Assembly (NCBI GenBank): GCA_051531935.1
Contig: JAOPTR010000002.1
Span: 1-64,000, forward strand
DNA: 64,000 bases
Direction: 5' to 3'
DNA from: OCS116 sp051531935
GTDB lineage: Bacteria; Pseudomonadota; Alphaproteobacteria; Rhizobiales; OSC116
Of this stretch, positions 17,031 through 26,431 are shown in pieces. How positions within the stretch are numbered: the first letter of the stretch is position 1; every line of letters begins with the position of its first letter. The notes below the pieces were generated by a model. It worked only from the letters and a program-made list of their open reading frames with translations, searched no databases and was not told where the DNA came from. The position numbers and the translations under genes were made by a program.

Positions 17031-17263
17031 AATTTGGAACTCAATTTCAAAAGATTTGTTGTAAAATTTATTTATTTCCCCATGTTCCTAAAAAGTTAAA
17101 AGCTAAATTTGTTGAAAATGTGCCGAGACTGTGACGCTGTTGTGACAACAAAGTGACAAGACTGTGTGCAACTGTATAATACAAAATTATTGCATTTAAA
17201 ATTCACCAAATGTTATTATTGGTCATATACTTATGGTGATATATCTGAAAAATTGGTGATGCT

Positions 17264-18646
17264 ATGGCTCAAAATCTTCTAGAAATTGAAATCCGCGACG
17301 ACGAAGAAAGATTGTCCGCCGAATTTATTTCCGCCGTTACTAAATCAATAGAAGGTAACGATGTTGCCAGCCTTAAACCGCTGCTAGAAGACATGCATGA
17401 TGCCGATCTTGCCGATTTTATTGAAATTCTAAAGCCGTCAATAAGGCTCAACTTTTTTAAACTTATGGGTACGGGGTTCGATTTTTCGGTTTTAACAGAG
17501 CTGGATGAAGCCATCCGCGATGAGCTGATTGAACTTCTGCCTAATAATTATATTGCTGATGAGCTGCGCGAACTCGATACCGATGATCAAATTCAAGTTT
17601 TGGAAGATTTGGATGAAGATGAAAAAGTTGAAATTTTGGCTCATATTCCAATGTATGAGCGGCGCGTGCTTGAGCATGTTTTGGATTACCCTGAGGATAG
17701 TGCTGGGCGGCTAATGCAAAAGGCATTTATTGCTGTGCCCCCATTTTGGACGGTGAATAAAGTTTTGGCTTTTATCCGAGAAGACGAGAATTTACCCGAT
17801 GATTTTTTTGAAATTTTCATTACAGATGCAAATTACCATTATTTAGGTAGTGTGCCATTGGATGTTTTGGTGCGTTCATCCCACGAAATTATCATTGAAA
17901 AATTGATGGATGATGGTGACCTAACGGTCGACGTTATAGATGATCAAGAAGAAGTGGCTCTGCAGTTTCAACGTTATAACCTAATTTCGGCACCTGTTAT
18001 TGACGAAGGTGAACGACTTGTCGGTGTGATTACAATTGATGACGTAGTTGATGTTATCCGTGAAGAAGCTGAAGAAGACATGAGCCTAATGGCGGGCTTG
18101 AGTGCTGATGAGTCTCTTTCGGACCGTGTGATTAGCACCAGTAAGGCGCGGTTTGTTTGGTTGTTTGTTAATTTAATCACCGCTATCATTGCCTCAATAG
18201 TTATCGGCATGTTTGATGCTACAATCGAACAAATGGTTTCTCTTGCCATTCTTATGCCTATTGTGGCCTCGATGGGCGGCAATGCAGGTACTCAAACGAT
18301 GACGGTGGCAGTGCGCGCCATCGCAACGCGTGAGCTAACATCTTACAACATGCTTAGAGTTGTCACGCGTGAATTATTAGTTGGCTGCATAAATGGTGTT
18401 CTTTTTGCCATTATTGTTGGCGCGGTTACTTATGTTTGGTTTGGCTCAATGGGGCTTGCTATTGTCATACTTGTGGCCATGGTGCTCAATATGGTGATTG
18501 CAGCTTTGGCAGGTATTCTCATTCCTTTAGGGTTAGATAAATTGGGCGCAGACCCTGCTTTGGCCTCGTCTGTATTCCTAACCACAGTAACCGATGTCGT
18601 TGGTTTTATCGCGTTTTTAAGCTTAGCGTCGGCATTTCTTCTTTAG
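17264..18646 (+). CDS. mgtE: Magnesium transporter MgtE
   Basis: The 460-residue length and three-part layout match MgtE. An acidic N-terminal superhelical domain (about 10-135) is rich in DADLADFIE-like repeats. Tandem CBS domains (about 140-265) include SAPVIDEGERLVGVITIDD. A five-segment membrane domain (about 285-460) carries MPIVASMGGNAGTQ, the conserved pore region. MgtE is a Mg2+-gated channel that closes when cytoplasmic Mg2+ binds between the CBS and N domains. Its stop codon overlaps the end of the convergent DMT transporter gene by four bases. Confidence 0.95.
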   Translation: MAQNLLEIEIRDDEERLSAEFISAVTKSIEGNDVASLKPLLEDMHDADLADFIEILKPSIRLNFFKLMGTGFDFSVLTELDEAIRDELIELLPNNYIADELRELDTDDQIQVLEDLDEDEKVEILAHIPMYERRVLEHVLDYPEDSAGRLMQKAFIAVPPFWTVNKVLAFIREDENLPDDFFEIFITDANYHYLGSVPLDVLVRSSHEIIIEKLMDDGDLTVDVIDDQEEVALQFQRYNLISAPVIDEGERLVGVITIDDVVDVIREEAEEDMSLMAGLSADESLSDRVISTSKARFVWLFVNLITAIIASIVIGMFDATIEQMVSLAILMPIVASMGGNAGTQTMTVAVRAIATRELTSYNMLRVVTRELLVGCINGVLFAIIVGAVTYVWFGSMGLAIVILVAMVLNMVIAALAGILIPLGLDKLGADPALASSVFLTTVTDVVGFIAFLSLASAFLL

Positions 18647-19575
18647 GTTTTTTTGTTAGCCAGTCGTGATATTAATAACGACGTAATTATAAGCCCAAGC
18701 GCGATGAATATGTTGAGTGATAAATCTTCACCTAATAATAAAGCCGATAGCAAAACACCAAATATTGGTATGAAATATACGGTGGTCAAGAAAGCCGTAA
18801 AACCGATTTTCAATATCAAATAAAACCTAATAAGATAGGCAATGCCAGTCGGGAAAACTCCTAAATAGACTACAGCCCATAATGTTTCGGTTTTAAAAGC
18901 CGAAAAATCCACATCAAATTGACCCGTAAAGTAGGCTACAGGTATCAAATATATGCTGCCTATACCTAATATAATCGTGCTTATAATGGTGGCGTCACCA
19001 TTGGTTAGACGTCGTGTGATAAGACCAGAAACTGAGTAACAATAAAGCGCTGCCATCATTGCAATTACGCCCCAAATGTTGCCGCTAAAGCCGCCATCTT
19101 GATTAAAATCAATGGCTATCAAAATTCCAACTGTACCTAAAATCACGGCAAAGATTTTTAACGGGTTTAGTTTTTCGTCCTTGGTCGCAAAATGGGCATT
19201 AAAATAGCCAATAAGTGGTGATGCGCCCATGACAATAGAGGTGAGGGTGGCGCTGATATATTGTTGCCCCCAATTAATTAACGTAAAGGGAATGGAGGTG
19301 TATAAAGCCGCGATGATAAATAGCTTTATCCAATTTTGTTTTCCTGATGGCCAAACTAAATTCTTGTTAAATACCATATATATACCAAGGTAACTTATCA
19401 AAAACACAAAGCCAATTAACACCCGGCTCGTCGAAAGTAATAGCGGGCTGAAATCCTGAACCACAAATTTTATGGCGATAAATGCAGATGCCCAAATAAG
19501 TGCCGCCAGTAGAATTAGAAAATAGTCAAATGCTGTAGGGGCAGACATGGTTTTAATTTGTGTTTTTTGGGTCAT
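18643..19575 (-). CDS. EamA/DMT-family membrane transporter
   Basis: A 310-residue protein with about ten hydrophobic segments in two EamA repeats. The first opens with FDYFLILLAALIWASAFIAIKF and the second with IWGVIAMMAALYCYSVSGLI. This is the drug/metabolite exporter family. Relatives export amino acids, nucleobases or drugs; the substrate cannot be predicted. It is convergent with mgtE and has no operon partner. Confidence 0.85.
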   Translation of the reverse strand: MTQKTQIKTMSAPTAFDYFLILLAALIWASAFIAIKFVVQDFSPLLLSTSRVLIGFVFLISYLGIYMVFNKNLVWPSGKQNWIKLFIIAALYTSIPFTLINWGQQYISATLTSIVMGASPLIGYFNAHFATKDEKLNPLKIFAVILGTVGILIAIDFNQDGGFSGNIWGVIAMMAALYCYSVSGLITRRLTNGDATIISTIILGIGSIYLIPVAYFTGQFDVDFSAFKTETLWAVVYLGVFPTGIAYLIRFYLILKIGFTAFLTTVYFIPIFGVLLSALLLGEDLSLNIFIALGLIITSLLISRLANKKT

Positions 19576-19698
19576 ATATCACCTTTGCAAGGCATCTATA
19601 ATTCATTTTAACGCTTAATAACAATCAAAAACATTGATGTTTACCCCTCATCTCAAAGCTGTATGATGGGATTAGTTGAATATAATTCGGAGACAGAT

Positions 19699-20736
19699 AT
19701 GAGCAAGCAAATAATTTTAGATGGCCATAATGACGTTTTGTTTAAATTGGAAGAGGCAGCAAGACATAACAGGCCAATTGATTTTTTTGGCTCAACTGAG
19801 CTGAATATTGACGCTCAAAAATCTAGAATAGGTGGCTTTAATGGTGGTCTGTTTGCAATGTTTACCGATAGCATAACTCTTGGTGCGCCCGAAATGCCTG
19901 TTGGTAATAAGCCGATAGACAATTACGATTATAAAGATAGTTTAGCCGTTGTAACTGGAATGCTAGCCGAAGCCTACCGTTTGGAGCGAGAAAGCGATGG
20001 CTATGTGGTTATTTGTAGATCGTCAACAGAGCTCAAAGCTGCTGCAGAGGCTGGTAAAATCGGCATCATGCTTCATATAGAAGGCTGTGAGGCGATTGAT
20101 AGCAATTTTAATTCACTTGAATTGCTGTATGCCGCTGGTTTGCGGTCGCTTGGCCCCGTGTGGAGCCGAGATAATATATTTGGCGTTGGCGTTCCGTTTG
20201 ATTTTCCACTACATCCAGATGCGGGTGAGGGGTTGAGCGACTTGGGCATGGAGCTGATTAAGGTGTGTAACCAAATGAATATATTGGTCGACCTTTCTCA
20301 TTTGAACGAAAAAGGCTTTTGGGATGTGGCAAAATATAGCGATAACCCACTAATGGCGACGCATTCTAATGTTTATGAACTTTGTAACTCATCACGAAAT
20401 TTAACTGACAAACAAATATCTGCAATTGCAGAATCTAAAGGTATTGTGGGTCTAAATTATGCGACTGGCTTCCTGCGCGCTGATGGTGATATGGAACAGG
20501 ATGCAAGCCTAGACACGATGTTTCAACATACGGAATATATGCTCGAAAGATTGGGTGAGGATGGTATTGCGTTGGGATCAGATTTTGATGGCGCTCCGAT
20601 GCCTCAAAAAGTCTCGTCGGTTGCTGATTTACCAAATCTCATCAATCGATTCAAGTCTGCAGGCTATAGCCCTGAACTGATTGATAAAATTTGTTACAAA
20701 AACTGGATTTCTTTTATGCAAAGAAGTGGCGTTTAG
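19699..20736 (+). CDS. Membrane dipeptidase (peptidase family M19)
   Basis: The 345-residue product shows the zinc-ligand motifs of renal-dipeptidase-like enzymes: DGHND near the N-terminus, HIEGCEAI, DLSHLNEKGFWDV, ATHSN and GSDFDGAP. M19 enzymes cleave dipeptides, including those with C-terminal D-residues, using two zinc ions. The ATG at 19699 is chosen over 19663 because GGAGA lies at the right distance and the family starts close to the DGHND strand. The gene converges with the TauE-type gene, overlapping by four bases. Confidence 0.9.
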   Translation: MSKQIILDGHNDVLFKLEEAARHNRPIDFFGSTELNIDAQKSRIGGFNGGLFAMFTDSITLGAPEMPVGNKPIDNYDYKDSLAVVTGMLAEAYRLERESDGYVVICRSSTELKAAAEAGKIGIMLHIEGCEAIDSNFNSLELLYAAGLRSLGPVWSRDNIFGVGVPFDFPLHPDAGEGLSDLGMELIKVCNQMNILVDLSHLNEKGFWDVAKYSDNPLMATHSNVYELCNSSRNLTDKQISAIAESKGIVGLNYATGFLRADGDMEQDASLDTMFQHTEYMLERLGEDGIALGSDFDGAPMPQKVSSVADLPNLINRFKSAGYSPELIDKICYKNWISFMQRSGV

Positions 20737-21542
20737 CTTAACGCCACATAGCTTTTGTAAATCATATAAAATGCCATTATAATAAGCGTTACTGCAAATA
20801 TTTTAGTGAGTAAGCCTTTTTGCGCGGCTAATTTAGACGCAGCAAATGAGCCAAATAATCCGCCAACAACCCCACCGATGATGAAATATAAAGCGATTGT
20901 CCAATCAACAAACCCAGACAGGCTGTAATTAATTGATGTGGTCAGCCCAAAAGCCGTAACAGCCACCAATGATGAGCCAATGGCATATATCATTGGCAAT
21001 TCAAGCGCATAAACCAATGCCGGGACGATTAAAAAACCACCACCAATGCCAAAGAAACCTGCAGCAAGGCCAACAGTAAAACCAAAGCCAATTAGCTTGG
21101 GTAATAGGATTTTGGCATTGTTAAAAGTGAGCTTAACATTGGCATTTTCTTTGGCCTTTTTGTCTGACAACATAAGTGTGGCTATAATCACCATCACAAC
21201 AGAAAATATGATGAGCAAAATATTGCCATCTAACTGTTTACCAATTGTCGAGCCAACAAATGAACCAAAAATACCCGCAATTGTAAAGGTAATGGCACAT
21301 CGCCATTTTACATTGCCTTTAATATTATGGCTTATCAGACCAGTTGCCGCGTTTATAGCCACGGCAAAAGCAGACGTGCCAATGGCCATATGCGGAGAGG
21401 GCATGCCAACTACATAGAGCAGCAGCGGCACGGCAAGCACCGAACCTCCACTACCTATTAAGCCTAAAACAAAGCCTACAATGCTGCCCGACGCGATGGC
21501 AAGGCCGTTAAAATTGACTAAGAATTGTTGTAGAATTTCCAT
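20733..21542 (-). CDS. TauE/SafE-family sulfite/organosulfur exporter
   Basis: A 269-residue membrane protein with about eight hydrophobic segments in two related halves, each with a glycine-rich motif (GLIGSGGSVLAVP near 27 and GFFGIGGGFLIVP near 165). This is the TauE/SafE signature. It is the third gene of the arsR-rhodanese-tauE operon, starting 9 bp after the rhodanese gene and preceded by AGAGG. In BigR-controlled loci this transporter is thought to export sulfite or another sulfur oxyanion formed from persulfide oxidation. Confidence 0.9.
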   Translation of the reverse strand: MEILQQFLVNFNGLAIASGSIVGFVLGLIGSGGSVLAVPLLLYVVGMPSPHMAIGTSAFAVAINAATGLISHNIKGNVKWRCAITFTIAGIFGSFVGSTIGKQLDGNILLIIFSVVMVIIATLMLSDKKAKENANVKLTFNNAKILLPKLIGFGFTVGLAAGFFGIGGGFLIVPALVYALELPMIYAIGSSLVAVTAFGLTTSINYSLSGFVDWTIALYFIIGGVVGGLFGSFAASKLAAQKGLLTKIFAVTLIIMAFYMIYKSYVALS

Positions 21543-21551
21543 AAAAACCTC

Positions 21552-22091
21552 TTAGGTCTTAGCTGGTTTGTTATGTGGTAATAACATCAGAATTTTTGCC
21601 ATTCCGCAGAAACCAGTTACACCAGCAACGGTTAAACCAAGGCCAACAAAGCCAGCTAGCATATAGCCAAAGCTAAAACCAGAGAATGAAATTGCAGCTG
21701 CTGCCATCAATAAAATACCCGCAGCAATAAACACTTGTCTGTGCATTTCAATGGGGGCTTTTTTGTTGATAATTGTGGGCATTTTACCATCGCGCCACGC
21801 TTCAATACCACCTTCTAATATATAGGCCTTATTTGGCAACGCAGCATCAAGCTTTTTGTCATTAATAATGGTTCTGTTTCCAGAACGACAAAAGAAAATA
21901 ACATTTTTACTTGGTTTTAGTTTTTTTGGCTTGTCACTTGGCATTTTAGATAATGGCCAAAGCATTGCACCTTCAACATATTCACGTGCTGTTTCGCCAG
22001 GTTCGCGAATGTCTATTAAAATGGCGCCTTGTTCGTCGCGCATTTTTTGAGCTTCAAAATGGGTGATATGCTCTAATATCATACTTTTCAT
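21552..22091 (-). CDS. Rhodanese with C-terminal DUF2892 membrane domain
   Basis: A rhodanese domain fills residues about 5-110, with the active loop CRSGNRT (Cys68) that carries the persulfide intermediate. It is followed by two membrane segments (about 120-165) of the DUF2892 type, so the enzyme is tethered to the inner membrane facing the cytoplasm. This fusion is a common part of bacterial sulfide-oxidation loci, where it passes sulfane sulfur between glutathione persulfide and other acceptors. It lies 18 bp behind the regulator gene and just ahead of the TauE-type exporter. Confidence 0.9.
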   Translation of the reverse strand: MKSMILEHITHFEAQKMRDEQGAILIDIREPGETAREYVEGAMLWPLSKMPSDKPKKLKPSKNVIFFCRSGNRTIINDKKLDAALPNKAYILEGGIEAWRDGKMPTIINKKAPIEMHRQVFIAAGILLMAAAAISFSGFSFGYMLAGFVGLGLTVAGVTGFCGMAKILMLLPHNKPAKT

Positions 22092-22109
22092 ACAGAATAA
22101 CTTTCTTCA

Positions 22110-22403
22110 TTAACAATATATGTCCCTCAATGTTTCCATAATTTTGGCGACGTCCTCATTGTCAATTCTGTAATAAATAGTTTGTGCTTCACGGCGTGTC
22201 GCGATGAGTTTTTGCTCACGCATTTTTGCTAAATGTTGCGACAGTGCCGATTGGCTCAGACCAATAAATTCAGACAATTCGGATACCGAGGTTTCCTCAG
22301 ATTCCGATAATTTACATAAAATGAGAAGTCGCTTTTCATTTGCCAATAATTTAAGCAAACCGCTAGCTTCTTCTGTTTTTCCTATAAACGCTTCTAAATT
22401 CAT
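22110..22403 (-). CDS. ArsR-family persulfide-responsive repressor (BigR/SqrR-like)
   Basis: A 97-residue winged-helix protein with recognition region ELSEFIGLSQSALSQHLAKM and wing ATRREAQTIYYRI. It keeps two cysteines, Cys30 in LLILCKL and the C-terminal Cys97. The spacing matches the pair that forms a tetrasulfide bridge in BigR and SqrR when sulfide or persulfide is present. It lacks the ELCVCD metal site of arsenic sensors. With the rhodanese, TauE exporter and divergent persulfide dioxygenase it forms a sulfide-detoxification locus, and a strong dyad lies in the shared promoter. Confidence 0.88.
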   Translation of the reverse strand: MNLEAFIGKTEEASGLLKLLANEKRLLILCKLSESEETSVSELSEFIGLSQSALSQHLAKMREQKLIATRREAQTIYYRIDNEDVAKIMETLRDIYC

Positions 22404-22420
22404 AAATCTTAGCCTATTTA

Positions 22421-22455
22421 ATATTAGAATTGACTAATTTAGCAATTACTAATAT
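22421..22455. promoter_or_regulatory. BigR-type operator, 35-bp inverted repeat
   Basis: ATATTAG at 22421-22427 mirrors CTAATAT at 22449-22455. Inside, AATTG (22428-22432) mirrors CAATT (22443-22447), and CTAA (22434-22437) mirrors TTTAG (22438-22442). The dyad is near perfect apart from single-base shifts. It lies between the divergent repressor operon and the dioxygenase gene, so one bound repressor could control both. The AT-rich composition is like that of known BigR boxes. Confidence 0.75.
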
Positions 22456-22525
22456 ACATGTATTTACAAGTCAACCCATTGAGTGAAAAATATGGGTTAA
22501 AATAATTATATAGAAAGTATAGAGA

Positions 22526-23416
22526 ATGAAAAGTACAATCAATACAGAAATTAGCCCACGTGATAAAATGCAACAAAAAGCATTTTTCGATGAAGCTACA
22601 AATACCGTTACTTATTTAGTATGGGATACCGCAAGCCAAGAGGCTGCCATTATTGACCCTGTGTTTGATTTCAACAGCCAAACGGGCAAAGCCGATACCC
22701 ATAGCGCTGATTTGGTATTAGATTTTGCGAAAGAGAACAAGCTTAGCATTAAATACGCACTAGAAACTCACGCTCATGCCGATCATCTAAGTGGTGCGCC
22801 CTATATAAAAAGCAAAACAGATGCTAAAATAGGCATTGGCGCAGATATTTCTAAAGTACAAGAAATTTTTAGACCAATGTTTAACCAAGCAGATAAAACC
22901 AAAGAAACAGATTTTGATTTGTTGCTAAAAGATGGTGACAATATTTATTTGGGTGACTTGGTTATCAACATTATGGCAACGCCAGGTCATACACCTGCAT
23001 GCGTGAGCTATAAGGTTGAGGATAGTATATTTGTTGGTGACACCTTGTTCATGCCAGATTTTGGCACGGCTCGTTGCGATTTTCCGGGTGGTGATGCGTC
23101 TCAATTATTTGAAAGTATCCAAAAGATACTCGCTCATCCTCAAGAAACAATTCTATTTATGTGCCATGACTATAAAGCAGCTGGGCGCGATGAATTTGCA
23201 TGGGAAACAAGTGTTGCCGAACAATCTGGGCATAATATCCATATTAACAAAGATATTGATAAGGATACTTTCATTAAAACTCGTGAAGCACGCGATTCAA
23301 AATTGGCGGCACCAAAATTATTATTACCTTCAATTCAGGTGAATATTAATGCAGGTAATTTGCCAAAAACCGAGGATAATGGCGTATCTTACATAAAAAT
23401 ACCTATAAAGCTTTAG
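22526..23416 (+). CDS. Persulfide dioxygenase (ETHE1/Blh-type metallo-beta-lactamase fold)
   Basis: A 296-residue metallo-beta-lactamase-fold enzyme with the motif THAHADHLSGA (His82, His84, Asp86, His87), a further His in ATPGHTPACVSY, and VGDTLFMPDFGTARCDFPGG. The DFGTARCDFPGG block is specific to ETHE1-like persulfide dioxygenases, which use mononuclear iron to oxidise glutathione persulfide to sulfite. The Blh form is linked to bigR in Xylella and Agrobacterium. The gene diverges from the repressor operon and shares the 35-bp operator. A later ATG (at the MQQKAFF residues) is an alternative start. Confidence 0.9.
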   Translation: MKSTINTEISPRDKMQQKAFFDEATNTVTYLVWDTASQEAAIIDPVFDFNSQTGKADTHSADLVLDFAKENKLSIKYALETHAHADHLSGAPYIKSKTDAKIGIGADISKVQEIFRPMFNQADKTKETDFDLLLKDGDNIYLGDLVINIMATPGHTPACVSYKVEDSIFVGDTLFMPDFGTARCDFPGGDASQLFESIQKILAHPQETILFMCHDYKAAGRDEFAWETSVAEQSGHNIHINKDIDKDTFIKTREARDSKLAAPKLLLPSIQVNINAGNLPKTEDNGVSYIKIPIKL

Positions 23417-23469
23417 GATAACATAGAAGTTATATTGATCTTGGGCTTTATTCTCTTTAATAAAATCAC

Positions 23470-23904
23470 ATGATTAATCTGATTAAGTTATCTGTCGGCA
23501 CCGAATCCATTCATAGTTTATTGGAATGGCAGCAGGTATGCCGCGCGCAAAATTTTATAGAATATGGGGTTGCAGAGCATTGGCACACAACGCGAATGCG
23601 CCCCAAGCGCGAAGCCGAATTGTTAGATGGAGGCTCAATTTATTGGGTTTTTAAAGGCATTATTCAATGCCGCCAAAAAGTAGTTAGGTTAGATGAGGTG
23701 ATTGGTGATGATGGCATTCGCCGTTGTCGTATTGTGCTCGATAAAGAGCTGCATGCAACCGCCACATGGCCACGTCGGCCGTTTCAGGGGTGGCGATATT
23801 TAAAAGCCGATGATGCCCCGCCAGATGTCGCAATGCCCTCACAAAGTGATGAGGAAATGCCTAAAGAGCTTAGAACTGCATTGTTTGAGTTGGGGCTTTT
23901 GTAA
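23470..23904 (+). CDS. DUF1489 family protein
   Basis: A 144-residue protein matching the DUF1489 pattern: LIKLSVGTESI at the start, then HTTRMRPKREAELLDGGSIYW, a conserved RRCRIVLD and WPRRPFQGWRYL near 100. The family is nearly restricted to Alphaproteobacteria and has no established function. It is followed after 65 bp by the MipZ-type gene on the same strand. Confidence 0.85.
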   Translation: MINLIKLSVGTESIHSLLEWQQVCRAQNFIEYGVAEHWHTTRMRPKREAELLDGGSIYWVFKGIIQCRQKVVRLDEVIGDDGIRRCRIVLDKELHATATWPRRPFQGWRYLKADDAPPDVAMPSQSDEEMPKELRTALFELGLL

Positions 23905-23969
23905 TATTTCTAGACTATTGAGCTGTTTTGCCATAATAAATAGCTAGCTAGAATGAATTTGAGACGATT

Positions 23970-24800
23970 ATGAGTATAACATCGAGCGACCCAACCGAAA
24001 ATAACACCTCGCGTGTTATTGTTGTTGGTAATGAAAAAGGTGGCACGGGTAAAACCACATTGGCCATACATCTATTATTAGGTTTGCAAGCCAAAGGCGC
24101 ACGCGTTGCCGCTGTCGATTTAGATGGCAGGGTTGCAGGTTTTTCTAAGTTTTTAGAAAACCGCGAATCTTGGGCGCGTAAATCTCGCCAAAATATTTAT
24201 ACACCGCCGTTTTTCACTATTTCACCAAGCCAGAATAAAGATTCAGCTTTACGTGAACAAGAAGACTTTTCGAGCTTTGCTGCAGCGGTCGAAAAACTAG
24301 AACATATATCTGATTATCTTATTTTGGACTTACCTTCTGGCGATACATATTTAAGCCGCTTAGCACATTCCATGGCCGATATCCTCATCACCCCGTTAAA
24401 TGATGGTTTTTTGGATGTGAATATTTTAGGTGATGTTGATATTGATGATCTGTCGGTCAAAAAAATAAACCCTTATGGCAATTACGTATTAGACTGCCTT
24501 AACCGTCGTAAAAAAATTGATGGCAAAGGGTTCCGTTGGTTATTGGTTAAAAACCGCGTTTCTAGTTTGGGCGCAAAACACAAATTAAAAGTAGATACGG
24601 CACTTGCCAATCTATCTGACAAATTGGGCGCTACAATTGCAGGGCAAATTGGCGATAGAGTTATTCTTCGTGAGCTTTATGCTATGGGTCTTTCGGTTTT
24701 TGATGTGCTTGATAAGCAAACTGGCGTTAAGGCCACAGCTTCTCACAATGATGCGAAAAAAGAAATTTTAGATCTCATCGAAGCAATTGAAGATAAATAA
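23970..24800 (+). CDS. mipZ: MipZ-type division-site ATPase (ParA/MinD family)
   Basis: The 276-residue product has the deviant Walker A NEKGGTGKTTLA (residues 21-32), Walker A' AVDLDGR, switch II LILDLPSGDT and the family-specific DCLNRRKKIDGKGFRW insert. In Caulobacter, MipZ dimers form a gradient from the chromosome-bound ParB poles and inhibit FtsZ, placing the septum at midcell. The ATPase lacks the C-terminal membrane helix of MinD, as expected. A hairpin terminator follows immediately after the stop. Confidence 0.85.
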   Translation: MSITSSDPTENNTSRVIVVGNEKGGTGKTTLAIHLLLGLQAKGARVAAVDLDGRVAGFSKFLENRESWARKSRQNIYTPPFFTISPSQNKDSALREQEDFSSFAAAVEKLEHISDYLILDLPSGDTYLSRLAHSMADILITPLNDGFLDVNILGDVDIDDLSVKKINPYGNYVLDCLNRRKKIDGKGFRWLLVKNRVSSLGAKHKLKVDTALANLSDKLGATIAGQIGDRVILRELYAMGLSVFDVLDKQTGVKATASHNDAKKEILDLIEAIEDK

Positions 24801-24829
24801 AAAACCCGCCATATAATGACGGGTTTTTA
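24801..24829. terminator. Bidirectional terminator between mipZ and the carboxypeptidase gene
   Basis: AAAACCCG (24801-24808) pairs with CGGGTTTT (24820-24827) around an 11-base loop, with A and T runs on both sides. It can serve both convergent genes. Confidence 0.8.
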
Positions 24830-24862
24830 AATCTATATCTAAAAATTTAGTTTTCTAAAAGC

Positions 24863-26431
24863 TTAGTTATTCTTTAAAGCCAAACAGCTGTAACCTTTAC
24901 GTTTAATGGCGCTACAGGCTTTCTTAGCATAATTTTTGGTTAGGCCAGCAAACCGTGCGCGGTATATAGATTTACTACCCTTTTTTACACTCGGAATATA
25001 ATATTGAGCGTCATATGGCGTCATAATTTTATTCAGTTGATCCAATTGATTTTTAGCATCTGTTGGGTTTGCATATGCACCCACTTGCACAGCCCAACCA
25101 GCTTTAAAAGTACTTGCTGTCACTATTTTTGCCGTTTGTGATGGCTTTGGTTTTTGATTAATCACAAAGCGAGCCGATGCAATTGCTATGATTTTTTGCC
25201 CGACAGGCGATAAGTTAGTTTTACTATTGCGGCTTAGTGTTGGGCTAAAACCAAGAGGTAATGATGAGTTGCCGTTTGCTGCGGGGAAATTAATGCGGCT
25301 TTCGTCTTTTTGAATGCGGCCGTTTCTGGCAATCGCTACAGGCTTTGCTGCAGGCTTATTGTTGCTATTTGCATGGTTTTTAAATGCCAGATCAGCAGAT
25401 GATAGATTTTGCAGCATTTTAGGCATAGGCGTCATACGAGCCATTAAACGTGCGCCTTTAGCAGCTTTGGCTGTCACTGGTTGTACTTGTGTTTGAAATA
25501 CGGGTCTTTTAGGCTTTGGTGCAAATGCCACAACAATTCGAGGCCGTGCAACGGCTTTTGGTTTGCTTTTTCTAACGGCAAGTTTTGGCATAGCTTTGTT
25601 GAGTAATTGTTTCATATGTGCATCACGAGATGCACCTGTTTTTCCACCAATAACAACAGCAACAACGCTTTTACCACCACGTTTTACCGAGCTTACAAGG
25701 TTAAAACCACTGGCGCGGGTATAACCTGTTTTAATGCCATCAACGCCTTTGTAGCGGCCTAATAGCTTGTTATGGTTTCCATAAACGCGGCCTTTATATT
25801 TAAAAGAACGGGTTTTGAAATATTGATAATAAGTTGGGAAATGAGCCTGAATTTTAATGCCCAAAATTGCCATGTCTTTGGCAGTCGTCACTTGGCCTTT
25901 ATTAGGTAGGCCAGAAGCGTTTTTGAAAGTGGTCTTTTTCATACCCAAAGCACGGGCTGTATTGGTCATTTGAGTTGCAAAACGTGCTTCTGTACCGCCA
26001 ATATATTCAGCAATAACAACCGCCACATCATTGGCAGATTTTGTAACAAGCGCTTTAATGGCATTCTCAACGGTAATCCATTCGCCTTTTTTAAGGTTAA
26101 GCTTAGACGGCTCTTGGCGTGTTGCATGGCGCGAGACAGGTAGTTTTGTCCATTTTTTCACTTTGCCCTTTTTGAGCTGTGAAAATAGCATATATAATGT
26201 CATGATTTTTGTGAGCGATGCGGGATATCGAGCAGATGTCGCATTTTTAGAATAAATTGTACGCCCCGTGTTTACATCAATAACCACTGATGAATATCGT
26301 GGCTTGCTATAAGCACTGGCAGTTTGAACTGATGATATGGAAAGGCTAACGGCTAATAGGATAGTCGAAATTTGCTTCAAATTATTTTTAACTGTTCTGG
26401 TTAAAAAATGGATACACATACTGATACTCAA
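24863..26431 (-). CDS. D-alanyl-D-alanine carboxypeptidase with C-terminal SPOR domain
   Basis: A signal peptide (about 20-40, TASA before YSK) precedes an S11 peptidase domain. It has S-L-T-K at 72-75 (nucleophile Ser72), S-A-N in VTKSANDVAVV, and K-T-G in GIKTGYTRASGF. A long Pro/Lys/Ala-rich linker (about 290-440) leads to a SPOR domain at about 447-522 (WAVQVGAYANPTDAKNQLDQ). The enzyme trims the terminal D-Ala from peptidoglycan stem peptides. The SPOR domain binds denuded glycan at the division site, so it probably works at the septum. This fusion is common in Hyphomicrobiales, and the position next to mipZ suits a division role. Confidence 0.92.
   Translation of the reverse strand: MSISMCIHFLTRTVKNNLKQISTILLAVSLSISSVQTASAYSKPRYSSVVIDVNTGRTIYSKNATSARYPASLTKIMTLYMLFSQLKKGKVKKWTKLPVSRHATRQEPSKLNLKKGEWITVENAIKALVTKSANDVAVVIAEYIGGTEARFATQMTNTARALGMKKTTFKNASGLPNKGQVTTAKDMAILGIKIQAHFPTYYQYFKTRSFKYKGRVYGNHNKLLGRYKGVDGIKTGYTRASGFNLVSSVKRGGKSVVAVVIGGKTGASRDAHMKQLLNKAMPKLAVRKSKPKAVARPRIVVAFAPKPKRPVFQTQVQPVTAKAAKGARLMARMTPMPKMLQNLSSADLAFKNHANSNNKPAAKPVAIARNGRIQKDESRINFPAANGNSSLPLGFSPTLSRNSKTNLSPVGQKIIAIASARFVINQKPKPSQTAKIVTASTFKAGWAVQVGAYANPTDAKNQLDQLNKIMTPYDAQYYIPSVKKGSKSIYRARFAGLTKNYAKKACSAIKRKGYSCLALKNN

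Noticed and set aside
17031..17263. Gap before mgtE checked for a magnesium riboswitch
   Set aside because: No conserved M-box or long paired structure was recognised by eye.
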